The translations under genes were made by a program, and so were the position numbers. Positions 1 to 7,388 of a DNA stretch of 64,000 bases are shown here, piece by piece. The notes under the pieces were generated by a model. That model was not told the DNA's origin and did no database searches. It saw only the letters and a program-made list of their open reading frames with translations. The DNA comes from Prevotellaceae bacterium (GTDB taxonomy: Bacteria > Bacteroidota > Bacteroidia > Bacteroidales > Paludibacteraceae): positions 57,234-121,233 of the forward strand of contig JAISVA010000033.1 in assembly GCA_031271815.1 (NCBI GenBank), read 5' to 3'. How positions within the stretch are numbered: the stretch's first letter is position 1; each line of letters opens with the position of its first letter.

Positions 1-185
1 TGATCATTTTTATCTTCGGCACGTTGGGCGACCTGGTAGAATCCATGTTTAAGCGCTCATTGAATGTAAAAGATTCCGGATCATTTCTGCCGGGACACGG
101 CGGACTGTTAGACCGGTTTGACAGTGCGATAATTGCTGCGCCGGTAGCGTTTGTGTTTTTAATTTTGTGTTCATTGCATTTTTAA
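1..185 (+). CDS. cdsA: Phosphatidate cytidylyltransferase, C-terminal end (5' truncated)
   Basis: This is the last 60 codons of CdsA, which makes CDP-diacylglycerol from phosphatidate and CTP at the inner membrane. The reading frame enters at base 3 and stops at 183-185. The diagnostic signature is complete: [13 protein letters not shown] followed by [12 protein letters not shown], then a final hydrophobic segment. The N-terminal membrane helices lie outside the window. It is followed by psd and pssA on the same strand, so three consecutive steps of phosphatidylethanolamine synthesis are clustered: CdsA makes the CDP-diacylglycerol that PssA uses, and Psd decarboxylates the PssA product. Identity is very secure because the family signature is intact. 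Confidence 0.95.
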   Translation, partial: IIFIFGTLGDLVESMFKRSLNVKDSGSFLPGHGGLLDRFDSAIIAAPVAFVFLILCSLHF

Positions 186-239
186 TTTTGCCGTTTCCAT
201 AAAAAACATTAATTTCGCACGGCAAAAAACATAATTTCA

Positions 240-908
240 ATGACAATACATAAAGAGGGTAGGAGGATTTTACTGACGCTGTTCATTTTGATAGCGATTG
301 TTGACTTGTTGGCTTATTGGCAATTGATGGAAAATCATTCGACCGTTGCGAAATACGCCATCGGGGTAAGTCTCCTCGTTTTCTTATTTTTCCTGAACTT
401 CTTCCGCAATCCGAATCGCGTATTCGACGGTTTTGAAGAAGGAATGATTGTTGCTCCGGCCGACGGGACGGTCGTCGTGATCGAACCGACAATTGAAGAT
501 GAATACCTGAAAGAAAAACGGATTCAGGTTTCTATCTTTATGAGCGTATTCAATGTGCATGCAAACTGGTATCCAACCAGCGGAAAGGTAATTTATTACA
601 CGCATAACAACGGTCGTTTTATGGCGGCAAATTTACCTAAATCAAGCATTGAAAATGAACGTTCAACCGTAGTTGTTGAAACACGAAGCGGAGTAAAAAT
701 CCTGTTTCGCCAGGTTGCCGGAGCGCTGGCTCGCCGCATTGTTACGTACTCGCGCGAAGGAGAGGAATGTTGCGTGAACCAACAAATGGGATTCATTAAA
801 TTCGGTTCCCGTGTGGATTTATTCTTACCTTTGGATGCCGAAATTCTGGTCAATATGAAACAATGTGTTACCGGAAATAAAACAGTAATTGCACGATTAA
901 AAAAATAA
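240..908 (+). CDS. psd: Phosphatidylserine decarboxylase proenzyme
   Basis: Psd converts phosphatidylserine to phosphatidylethanolamine using a pyruvoyl group made by self-cleavage. The protein has 222 residues, the short form without the long N-terminal region of the E. coli enzyme. Two hydrophobic segments (about residues 9-27 and 38-54) hold it in the membrane. FRNPNR and APADGTVV near residues 55-80, and VFNVHANWYP in the middle, are family motifs. The processing site is FGSR near the C-terminus: cleavage between Gly189 and Ser190 would turn Ser190 into the pyruvoyl group. The gene starts 54 bases after cdsA and ends 5 bases before pssA, so the three are probably one transcript. Confidence 0.95.
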   Translation: MTIHKEGRRILLTLFILIAIVDLLAYWQLMENHSTVAKYAIGVSLLVFLFFLNFFRNPNRVFDGFEEGMIVAPADGTVVVIEPTIEDEYLKEKRIQVSIFMSVFNVHANWYPTSGKVIYYTHNNGRFMAANLPKSSIENERSTVVVETRSGVKILFRQVAGALARRIVTYSREGEECCVNQQMGFIKFGSRVDLFLPLDAEILVNMKQCVTGNKTVIARLKK

Positions 909-913
909 TTCGT

Positions 914-1612
914 TTGAATATAACAAAACATATTCCTAATTTTATTACCTGTCTGAATCTCTTCTCAGGGTGCGTTTCTTGTGTAATGGCTTTTCAGGGA
1001 GCATATTTATATGCGGCGCTCTTTATGTATCTTGCCGCGGTTTTCGATTTTTTGGACGGAATGACGGCGCGTTTACTCAATGCGTACTCCAGGATCGGGA
1101 AAGAGCTTGACTCGCTTTCCGACATGGTCAGTTTTGGCATAGCGCCGGGTTTTATCCTTTTTTCGTGGATGCAGACCATTGCGCCCGACAGGCTGTTTTT
1201 ACCTTACCTTGCATTTCTCATTCCGGTCTCTTCGGCTTTGCGGTTGGCAACGTTCAATATTGACGACCGGCAGGCAATTTCTTTTATCGGTCTGCCAACG
1301 CCGGCCAACGCCATATTCATCGCATCGCTTATTTCATACGTTTCACTGCTCGAAAAACCGGATTTTCTGTCGGACATTGTATCCAATGTTTGGGTTATCA
1401 TTACGCTAATCATTGTGTTGTCTTTTTTGCAGAATTCCAACTTGCCGATGTTTTCGTTGAAATTTAAAAACCTGACTTGGAGAGACAATAAAACCTGCTA
1501 CATCTTTCTGATTTTATCCCTTGCTTTGTTGATCATCTTCCAACTGGCTGCTATACCGTTAATCATTGTTCTGTTTATCCTGATGTCCTTGTTTCTGTAT
1601 TTGAAAAAATAA
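914..1612 (+). CDS. pssA: CDP-diacylglycerol--serine O-phosphatidyltransferase
   Basis: PssA joins CDP-diacylglycerol and serine to give phosphatidylserine, the substrate of the preceding psd product. The 232-residue polytopic membrane protein carries the complete CDP-alcohol phosphotransferase motif: D48-G49, A52-R53, G62, D66, D70 with the canonical spacing. About six hydrophobic segments follow the usual layout of the family. The start used is TTG at 914, only 5 bases after the psd stop. No ATG lies further upstream in frame without running into psd, and the motif is near the N-terminus as expected, so a TTG start and translational coupling to psd are likely. Confidence 0.93.
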   Translation: MNITKHIPNFITCLNLFSGCVSCVMAFQGAYLYAALFMYLAAVFDFLDGMTARLLNAYSRIGKELDSLSDMVSFGIAPGFILFSWMQTIAPDRLFLPYLAFLIPVSSALRLATFNIDDRQAISFIGLPTPANAIFIASLISYVSLLEKPDFLSDIVSNVWVIITLIIVLSFLQNSNLPMFSLKFKNLTWRDNKTCYIFLILSLALLIIFQLAAIPLIIVLFILMSLFLYLKK

Positions 1613-1628
1613 AATGCTGCTGATCGGC

Positions 1629-1713
1629 ATTATTGCGCCTGATGCCAAAGTCAATGAAATTTCATAAACACAAAGGCCCTTGTGTTGTTTACTTTTTTTC
1701 GTTAGGGATAATA
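1629..1713. repeat. Palindromic repeat family A, short copy
   Basis: The left end (about 30 bases from 1629) matches the left end of the element at 10421, and the right end (around CGTTAGGGATAAT) matches its right end. The middle is shorter and different. This looks like a deleted copy of the same MITE-like element. The rest of the 1613-2065 gap is AT-rich and holds only the promoter at 1902 and an unconvincing 27-codon ORF. Confidence 0.5.
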
Positions 1714-1901
1714 CAGTAAGCATAAAAAATAAACCAGGAAAAAAATAAAACAAAAAAATAAACCCCTTTGATTTTAAGATATTCATCTTTGATTCATTAT
1801 TCTAAAATGGCGAGTTGACAGATCGTTTGCCGTTTTTTGAAAATTTAACCGGGAACTGAAAATGCGTAAATATGACATCTATATTAAAATTATCTTCATA
1901 C

Positions 1902-1932
1902 TTGTTTTATATCCTTTAATTGTTTACATTTG
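1902..1932 (+). promoter_or_regulatory. Promoter of the PLP decarboxylase gene
   Basis: TTG (1902-1904), 20 bases, then TAcaTTTG (1925-1932) match the Bacteroidetes -33/-7 consensus. A transcript starting near 1938 would carry a leader of about 125 bases. Confidence 0.5.
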
Positions 1933-2065
1933 CATCCGTTTTTGATTGATTGTGTTTGTTTTTTAAATTCGGGTGAGTTGAATTGTGGAAAAAGAACAAA
2001 TGTAAGCAAGGCGGATTTTATTATAATTGATTTTTTATTACTTAATAAGTTTAATTATAATTAGC

Positions 2066-3457
2066 ATGAAGAATAAGTATATTGATTTAATTGAACAGTC
2101 TTTTGAGTTTCCCAATCAGGAATTTAGTGTCAATGACAATGAATTGTATTGGTTTAATGTTCCCTTAATGGACGTTATTAAACAGTATGGAACCCCTCTG
2201 CGGATTGCCTATTTACCTAAGATAGCACAGAATATTCAGAGTGTGCGGCGTATGTTTAACGTGGCTATGGCAAAGGTGGATTATAATGGAGAATATAATT
2301 ATTGCTATTGTTCGAAGAGTTCGCATTTCTCTTTTGTAATGGAAGAAGTATTGAGAAATGATGTCAATTTAGAAACATCTTCGGCATTTGATATAAATTT
2401 ATTAGAAGCATTATACGAATCCGGACATCTTAAAAAAGATAAATATATCGTTTGTAATGGATTTAAACGTCCGCAATACATCGAAAATATCCAACGTTTT
2501 ATTGAACTCGGATTTGAAAATACAATACCTATACTGGATAATATTTTTGAATTAGACCTTCTGTTAAAGGATTTTGATAAGAAATTTAAGATCGGTATTC
2601 GCATTGCTTCGGAGGAAGAACCGAAGTTTGATTTCTATACCTCGCGTTTAGGTATCAGGTATAACGACATTGTGCCTTACTATTTGAAGAAGATTAAAGA
2701 GAATCCGCAGGTCGAAATGAAAATGCTCCATTTCTTTATTAATACCGGAATTAAAGACACTGCATATTATTGGAATGAGTTGAACAAAGGAGTTAACCTT
2801 TATTGCGAATTGAAAAAAGTTTGCCCCGAACTGGATAGCTTGAACATTGGCGGCGGCTTCCCGATACAGGCGCATTTGGATTTTACTTATGATTATGAAT
2901 ACATGGCTGAGGAAATTGTAGCGCAGATCAAAAATACGTGTATGCAGCAGGGCGTTCCCGAACCGAATATTTTTACGGAATTCGGCTCTTATACCGTTGG
3001 CGAAAGCGGTGCCATACTTTACTCTATCGTAAACCAGAAAAAGCAGAATGACCGCGAGTTGTGGAATATGATCGACAGTTCATTTATCACTACTTTGCCG
3101 GATACATGGGCGATTAACCAGCGTTTTCCGTTCCTCGCCATTAACAATTGGGATTCGGAGTATGAACGCGTGCATCTTGGCGGACTCACGTGCGACAGCG
3201 AGGATTTTTACAATGCAGAGGCTCATTCGAATGCTATTTTCCTCCCGAAAATGCACGACGATCGCGAACAGTACATCGGTTTCTTTCACATGGGAGCTTA
3301 TCAGGAATCGTTGAGCGGATTCGGCGGAATTCAGCATTGCCTGTTGCCGGCGCCGAAAATGGTGGTGATTGATATTGACGAGAATGGCGAATATTTTACT
3401 AAACTTTTCGCTAAGGAACAGAGTTATAAGTCGATGTTGAAAATTTTGGGATATTAA
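2066..3457 (+). CDS. Fold-III PLP-dependent decarboxylase, probable arginine decarboxylase
   Basis: This belongs to the alanine-racemase-fold decarboxylases acting on basic amino acids. It is most like the roughly 460-residue Bacteroidetes proteins annotated as biosynthetic arginine decarboxylase, so a role in polyamine synthesis is likely. Visible features are the PLP lysine in YCSKSS (Lys84), the phosphate-binding GGGFP in the middle, and the C-terminal CDSED motif that contributes the catalytic Cys. I place the start at ATG 2066 because the 13 in-frame codons before it are low-complexity and the family begins MKNKYIDLIEQ; this gives 463 residues. Carboxynorspermidine decarboxylase is a relative but is shorter. 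Substrate is inferred, not proven. The gene converges on aroC. Confidence 0.75.
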   Translation: MKNKYIDLIEQSFEFPNQEFSVNDNELYWFNVPLMDVIKQYGTPLRIAYLPKIAQNIQSVRRMFNVAMAKVDYNGEYNYCYCSKSSHFSFVMEEVLRNDVNLETSSAFDINLLEALYESGHLKKDKYIVCNGFKRPQYIENIQRFIELGFENTIPILDNIFELDLLLKDFDKKFKIGIRIASEEEPKFDFYTSRLGIRYNDIVPYYLKKIKENPQVEMKMLHFFINTGIKDTAYYWNELNKGVNLYCELKKVCPELDSLNIGGGFPIQAHLDFTYDYEYMAEEIVAQIKNTCMQQGVPEPNIFTEFGSYTVGESGAILYSIVNQKKQNDRELWNMIDSSFITTLPDTWAINQRFPFLAINNWDSEYERVHLGGLTCDSEDFYNAEAHSNAIFLPKMHDDREQYIGFFHMGAYQESLSGFGGIQHCLLPAPKMVVIDIDENGEYFTKLFAKEQSYKSMLKILGY

Positions 3458-3460
3458 TGC

Positions 3461-3525
3461 ACGAAAAGCAGGAAGGCGCGAAAGGAGTTTCTTTGTATCT
3501 CTCTTCGTGCCTTCCTGCTTTTCGT
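3461..3525. repeat. Palindromic repeat family D
   Basis: Near-perfect inverted arms of about 22 bases (ACGAAAAGCAGGAAGGC and complement) fill the gap between the convergent decarboxylase gene and aroC. It could act as a bidirectional terminator, though neither side has a strong T-run. Related 'gcacgaa/gcgcgaa' palindromes lie at 16987, 40621 and 58599. Confidence 0.75.
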
Positions 3526-3533
3526 CTTTCGCG

Positions 3534-4598
3534 CTATTTACTCAATAAATAAGCATCCAAAAGCACCATCGCCGCCATCGCCTCAACGATGGGTACGGCT
3601 CGCGGAAGCACACACGGATCATGACGACCTTGCGCGTGTAATTCGACGTTTTCCTTTTTTTCGTTCACTGTTTGCTGCTCTTGCAGAATGGTTGGGACGG
3701 GTTTGAATGCCACACGAAAATAAATATCCTCGCCGTTAGAGATACCGCCCTGTATGCCGCCCGAATAGTTGGTTTTGGTGCGAATTCTTCCGTCTTCTGC
3801 GATGAAAACGTCATTCGCTTCCGAACCTTTGAGACTAACGCCGGCAAACCCCATTCCGTAGTCAAATCCTTTTGCTGCATTAATTGAAAGCATTGCACTT
3901 GCCAATTGGGCGTGTAGCTTTCCGAAAACGGGCTCTCCCAATCCAACGGGAACCCCCTTGATGATGCATGAAATCACACCGCCAATGGTGTCTCCTTCCG
4001 CTTTGATCTGTTTGACCAATTCAATCATTTTTTCAGCTGTTTCGGCATCCGGACAACGAACAATATTATTTTCCGTCTGCGATAAATCCAGTTCGGAATA
4101 ATCCTTATTCAACACAATACTTCCCGCTTGCGAGGTGTAGGCTTGTATCGTAATCCCCAACTTTTTAAGAGCCAGTTTAGCCAGTGCGCCGCCTGCCACT
4201 CGCGCAATGGTTTCTCTTGCCGATGACCTGCCTCCGCCCCGGTGATCACGGATTCCGTATTTCGCGGTGTAAGTGTAGTCGGCATGCGACGGGCGAAACA
4301 CGTCCTTCATTTTTTGATAATCGGACGAATGCTGGTTTTTATTCCAAATCAGGAAAGCAATCGGCGTTCCGGTTGATTTTCCCTCATAAATGCCGGAAAG
4401 AAATTCGATTCGGTCACTCTCATCACGCGGGGTGGTAATAGACGATTGCCCGGGGCGACGGCGATCCAATTCACGCTGCACGAATTCTTCATCAATCTCA
4501 ATCCCGGAAGGAAAGCCGTCGATAATTCCCCCCACCGCTTTTCCATGTGATTCGCCAAAAGTGGTAAGAGTGAAAATTTTTCCGAATGTATTACTCAT
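3534..4598 (-). CDS. aroC: Chorismate synthase
   Basis: AroC performs the last step of the shikimate pathway, 5-enolpyruvylshikimate-3-phosphate to chorismate, with reduced FMN. The 354-residue length is typical of the bacterial monofunctional enzyme. The three signature regions are present: [10 protein letters not shown] near the N-terminus, [11 protein letters not shown] around residues 106-116 leading into [11 protein letters not shown], and a C-terminal [18 protein letters not shown] block. Chorismate feeds the trp operon about 50 kb away in this window. The gene stands alone, transcribed toward the decarboxylase gene, with a family B repeat between its start and the upstream slyD-like gene. 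Confidence 0.97.
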   Translation of the reverse strand: MSNTFGKIFTLTTFGESHGKAVGGIIDGFPSGIEIDEEFVQRELDRRRPGQSSITTPRDESDRIEFLSGIYEGKSTGTPIAFLIWNKNQHSSDYQKMKDVFRPSHADYTYTAKYGIRDHRGGGRSSARETIARVAGGALAKLALKKLGITIQAYTSQAGSIVLNKDYSELDLSQTENNIVRCPDAETAEKMIELVKQIKAEGDTIGGVISCIIKGVPVGLGEPVFGKLHAQLASAMLSINAAKGFDYGMGFAGVSLKGSEANDVFIAEDGRIRTKTNYSGGIQGGISNGEDIYFRVAFKPVPTILQEQQTVNEKKENVELHAQGRHDPCVLPRAVPIVEAMAAMVLLDAYLLSK

Positions 4599-4645
4599 TT
4601 TTCTTGGTGTTGTACGTTGACTTAAACGTTCAAAAGGCGCGAAGG

Positions 4646-4795
4646 GGCTGTCTTAAAAGAACGCGGATGACGCAGATAACACGGATCTTCACAGATAACA
4701 AACGAACAGGAATTTTATATATAACTAATTATCAACGATATAAAAATTAGTGTTCATCTGTGTCATCTGCGTTCAAAAAGACTTTTGAGACAGCC
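4646..4795. repeat. MITE-like palindrome family B, copy 1
   Basis: A 150-base element bounded by GGCTGTCTTAAAAG and its near complement CTTTTGAGACAGCC. The inner part is also palindromic (GCGGATGACGCAGATAA against TCATCTGCGTTC). It is about 90% identical over most of its length to the copy at 56352, and shares termini with 29018. It separates aroC from the slyD-like gene. Confidence 0.85.
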
Positions 4796-4815
4796 TCTTC
4801 GCGCTTTTTCGCGCA

Positions 4816-5364
4816 TTAATTACAGCCGCAGCTGCATTCTCCGCAGTCGTCCTGCGAGCAACCGCCGCCACAACCAGGCTGGGTAAATGCTGCGATTTCT
4901 TCTTCAGTAGCATCTCTTACTTCCAGGACTTCGCCTGTAAAGTGTAATGTTTCGCCTGCTAATGGGTGGTTGAAGTCCATTTCTACCTGATTGTCGGTGA
5001 TCGAAACCACGGTTCCGCTCAAGCGATTTCCGGCATTGTCCATCATTGGAACCACATTTCCTTCAAAGAGTACTTCCGAATCAAGTTCTCCATCAACTTC
5101 AAAGATACTTTTATCTAATTTGATAATATTTTCATCTTCATACTCGCCATAAGCTTCTTCCGGTTTAATCTCGAAATCGAATTTATCGCCTGCTTTCAAG
5201 CCTTTCAGGTTTTCTTCGAATTTTTCCAACATCATACCGGTACCGAAAATAAACTTCAGCGGATTTTCTTTAGAAGTTTTTTCCATCAGTTCCGGTTTCT
5301 CATCTTTCTCGCCAACATAAAGTTCGTAAGAAACTGTTACAAATTTTTTTTCTGAAATAGTCAT
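4816..5364 (-). CDS. SlyD-like FKBP-type peptidyl-prolyl isomerase with Cys-rich tail
   Basis: This is a cytoplasmic FKBP-family prolyl isomerase of 182 residues. The split FKBP domain (about residues 8-70 and 130-155) surrounds an insert-in-flap domain, and the NHPLAGETLHF motif near residue 137 is typical of SlyD-class enzymes. The C-terminal 20 residues contain six Cys with Gly and Asp spacers (GCGGGCSQDDCGEC), which resembles the metal-binding tail of SlyD, although His is absent. Nickel or zinc binding is therefore plausible but inferred. A -7 promoter element lies 67 bases before the start, and the gene is followed by a family B palindrome. Confidence 0.9.
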   Translation of the reverse strand: MTISEKKFVTVSYELYVGEKDEKPELMEKTSKENPLKFIFGTGMMLEKFEENLKGLKAGDKFDFEIKPEEAYGEYEDENIIKLDKSIFEVDGELDSEVLFEGNVVPMMDNAGNRLSGTVVSITDNQVEMDFNHPLAGETLHFTGEVLEVRDATEEEIAAFTQPGCGGGCSQDDCGECSCGCN

Positions 5365-5430
5365 TGCTTTTCGTTTTTTAAGTTAATATTTCAAGTTTAA
5401 GAATAAAATCTCTTTCAAAAAAGACCGACG

Positions 5431-5438
5431 CAAAGATA
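5431..5438 (-). promoter_or_regulatory. -7 element of the slyD-like gene
   Basis: TAtcTTTG on the minus strand, giving a leader of about 60 bases. No good -33 TTTG is at the expected distance, so only the -7 box is claimed. Confidence 0.4.
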
Positions 5439-5489
5439 TAATTATTTATGTGTAAAGTCTTCTTAAATATTTTTTTTGTATAAATATTT

Positions 5490-6218
5490 TTATTTGTTCA
5501 CGTTGTTTTTCATTCTTTCGGATTTCACCTTCCGGATGTACTCCAAAGAAACACAGGCAAAATCGGCAATCATTTCGTCCGACAGGTTTTTGCCGGGCAT
5601 ATTGGTTACGATTTCACGGCTTCGATGTTCTAAGGCGTGAATTTCTCTATGTTTTGCTAATTTCAAACCGCGTTTCATTCCTTCGCGTTCTCTTGCCCTT
5701 AATATCATTCTTCTATTCCCATTGTCTCCGTCCTCCTTTTTATTTGATCCAAATGATGTTCAAAAATAATATTATTTTCTGTGTTTTCAAAATGAATGCA
5801 GCTATTCAAAAAAGTCATCATTTTATGTATTTTCTCTTTGTCAAATGATTTTTCAAAAAGCTTTCGTGCCAGTTTCAACTTTATCTCCATCAGCGTATCA
5901 TCATCCAACCGCTTCTGTTTCAATGACGAACACGCTGTGAGGACAACTATTGCAAAAGTGCAACAGTTCTTCCTCGCTTTGCTCCGAAATTTTGTAAACA
6001 TTGTAATGATACTCCAGCCTGGCGCCCGGAAATTCGGTGGCGTATTTGACTGAAAACTCATCTTCTCCGGGCGGGAAAAGCTGTTCCAATTCTTTATCGG
6101 GGAATTGGATTCCGCGGCCGAAATCAAAAATTTCGTCTGCGTTGGGGTGCATAAACCGCAGGAAATCATCGAAAAGATCTTCTAAAATACCTTTCCACAA
6201 GTCGTCGTTACTTTGCAT
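5490..6218 (-). pseudogene. Decayed Rpn/PDDEXK_2-type nuclease-transposase gene
   Basis: Three adjacent reading frames on the minus strand together resemble one member of the Rpn family (PD-(D/E)XK nuclease, 'putative transposase') that is abundant in Bacteroidetes. The N-terminal part (6218 to about 5930) reads LWKGILEDLFDDFLRF and FPDKELEQLFPP, typical of family N-termini. Then it jumps from EFSVKY directly to ATEFPGARLEYHYN, so the 60-70 residues with the catalytic core (normally VDKLVKV...HVEVQG) are missing. The frame then shifts (about 5930) to one reading LDDDTLMEIKLKLA and ends MGIEE-stop. The last part (5708-5490) is in the first frame again. One internal deletion and two frameshifts make this inactive. 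Confidence 0.75.
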
Positions 6219-6482
6219 TATGTTTTGTTTTAATCCGTCGGAAAAGGTAATAAAAACCGGAAATAATGCAAAAGAATTATTTTATATTCAATATTGTCTG
6301 ATTAATTTTTATATTACGTATTATTTTCTTTATATGACCTGCGGTTTTTCGCAAATATCGCAAATACATTCCATACACAAAGAACAATTAGAAAAAAGCC
6401 TTGTTATTCTTACAAAGAGAGAAACAGGCAATTTAGAATTTAAAATGAATAAAACAATATCTGAAATCTAAAAATTGTTTCT

Positions 6483-6490
6483 TATTTTTG
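6483..6490 (+). promoter_or_regulatory. -7 element upstream of trxA
   Basis: TAttTTTG 43 bases before the trxA start. The -33 element is weak. The 6219-6533 gap otherwise holds only AT-rich sequence without a convincing gene. Confidence 0.4.
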
Positions 6491-6533
6491 GATTTGAAAA
6501 AATGATAATTTATAAACCAAAAAATAGATAAAA

Positions 6534-6848
6534 ATGGCAGTAGAAATTACAGATGCAAATTATGAACAGCACGCCAATTCAGGGAAATTGGTGGTGTTGG
6601 ATTTTTGGGCTCCCTGGTGCGGACCATGTCGTGCAATTGCACCGGCAATCGAAGAGTTGGCGAACGAGTACGCAGGAAAAGCCGTTATCGGCAAGTTGAA
6701 TGTTGATGACAATCCGGAAACCTCCGAAAAATTCGGAATCCGGAATATCCCTACAATCCTTTTCGTTAAAAACGGAACGGTAGTGGATAAGCAGGTGGGA
6801 GCAGTTCCTAAAAGCGTACTTGCTTCTAAAATAGAATCTTTAATCTAA
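6534..6848 (+). CDS. trxA: Thioredoxin
   Basis: A 104-residue cytoplasmic thioredoxin that reduces protein disulfides, itself reduced by thioredoxin reductase. The redox motif WCGPC is at residues 28-32 (Cys29 and Cys32), preceded by the canonical VVLDFWAPW strand. The cis-proline loop RNIPTILF follows at about residues 72-79, and the buried Asp is in LDFWA. Length and motif positions are exactly those of TrxA. The next gene begins 7 bases after its stop, so the two are probably co-transcribed from the -7 element at 6483. Confidence 0.97.
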   Translation: MAVEITDANYEQHANSGKLVVLDFWAPWCGPCRAIAPAIEELANEYAGKAVIGKLNVDDNPETSEKFGIRNIPTILFVKNGTVVDKQVGAVPKSVLASKIESLI

Positions 6849-6855
6849 CAAATGT

Positions 6856-7245
6856 ATGGATGAAATAGGCAATTATTTGTATATTGTTATTTTCGTGGGG
6901 ATTGTTATTTTCAACATTCTGAAAGCTCTACGGAAACAACAAGCGCCTGTTCCTGCTCCGAATTTTCCTGAAAATCATCCTTATTCAACCGGTGAAGAGG
7001 ATGATTTACGGGAAAATCCTGCTCCTGTTTTCCGGCGGGAGCGGATGACGCATCAGCCAATTTCTCATCAATCGATTCAAAATCAGCCGAAAACAGCCCA
7101 AACCGTTAAAGTTGAACCTAAGAAAAAGCATACAGGCCAATTAAACGAAAAGGATGAAAATAAAAACATTTCCGTGGCATTCGGAAATGCGGAGGATGCG
7201 CGCCGGGCGTTTATTTATTCTGAGATCTGGAACAGGAAATATTAA
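6856..7245 (+). CDS. Small membrane-anchored protein of unknown function
   Basis: A 129-residue protein with one N-terminal hydrophobic segment (about residues 7-23), a proline- and glutamine-rich low-complexity middle, and an end reading EDARRAFIYSEIWNRKY. A similar C-terminal 'R+A.IYSEI.NRKY' block occurs in small single-span proteins of other Bacteroidales, which suggests a conserved short module on the cytoplasmic side. I do not know its function. It starts 7 bases after trxA and probably shares its transcript, but a functional link to thioredoxin is only suggested by position. Confidence 0.75.
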   Translation: MDEIGNYLYIVIFVGIVIFNILKALRKQQAPVPAPNFPENHPYSTGEEDDLRENPAPVFRRERMTHQPISHQSIQNQPKTAQTVKVEPKKKHTGQLNEKDENKNISVAFGNAEDARRAFIYSEIWNRKY

Positions 7246-7276
7246 AAATACGTTGCAGGTTTGAGGTTGTTTAATG

Positions 7277-7363
7277 AAATCCGGGAATTACGCGAATTAA
7301 TACGAAATTAACAGCTGAATTATCTGTAATTTTGATTTTTAATCGTGTAATTCGCGGATTTTT
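7277..7363. repeat. Palindromic repeat related to family A
   Basis: Inverted arms AAATCCGGGAATTAC and its near complement flank a core that is identical over 22 bases (7302-7323) to the complement of 10512-10533 inside the large family A element. It lies between convergent genes and may end transcription of both. Confidence 0.7.
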
Positions 7364-7388
7364 TTAGACAATCTTAAGGGCAAATAAT

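Noticed and set aside
1863..1946. 27-codon ORF for a hydrophobic peptide
   Set aside because: It overlaps the decarboxylase promoter and has no start context; chance hydrophobic codons in AT-rich DNA.
6037..6471. Plus-strand open frame of 144 codons
   Set aside because: Its first part is antisense to the decayed Rpn gene, and the rest is AT-rich without protein-like composition.
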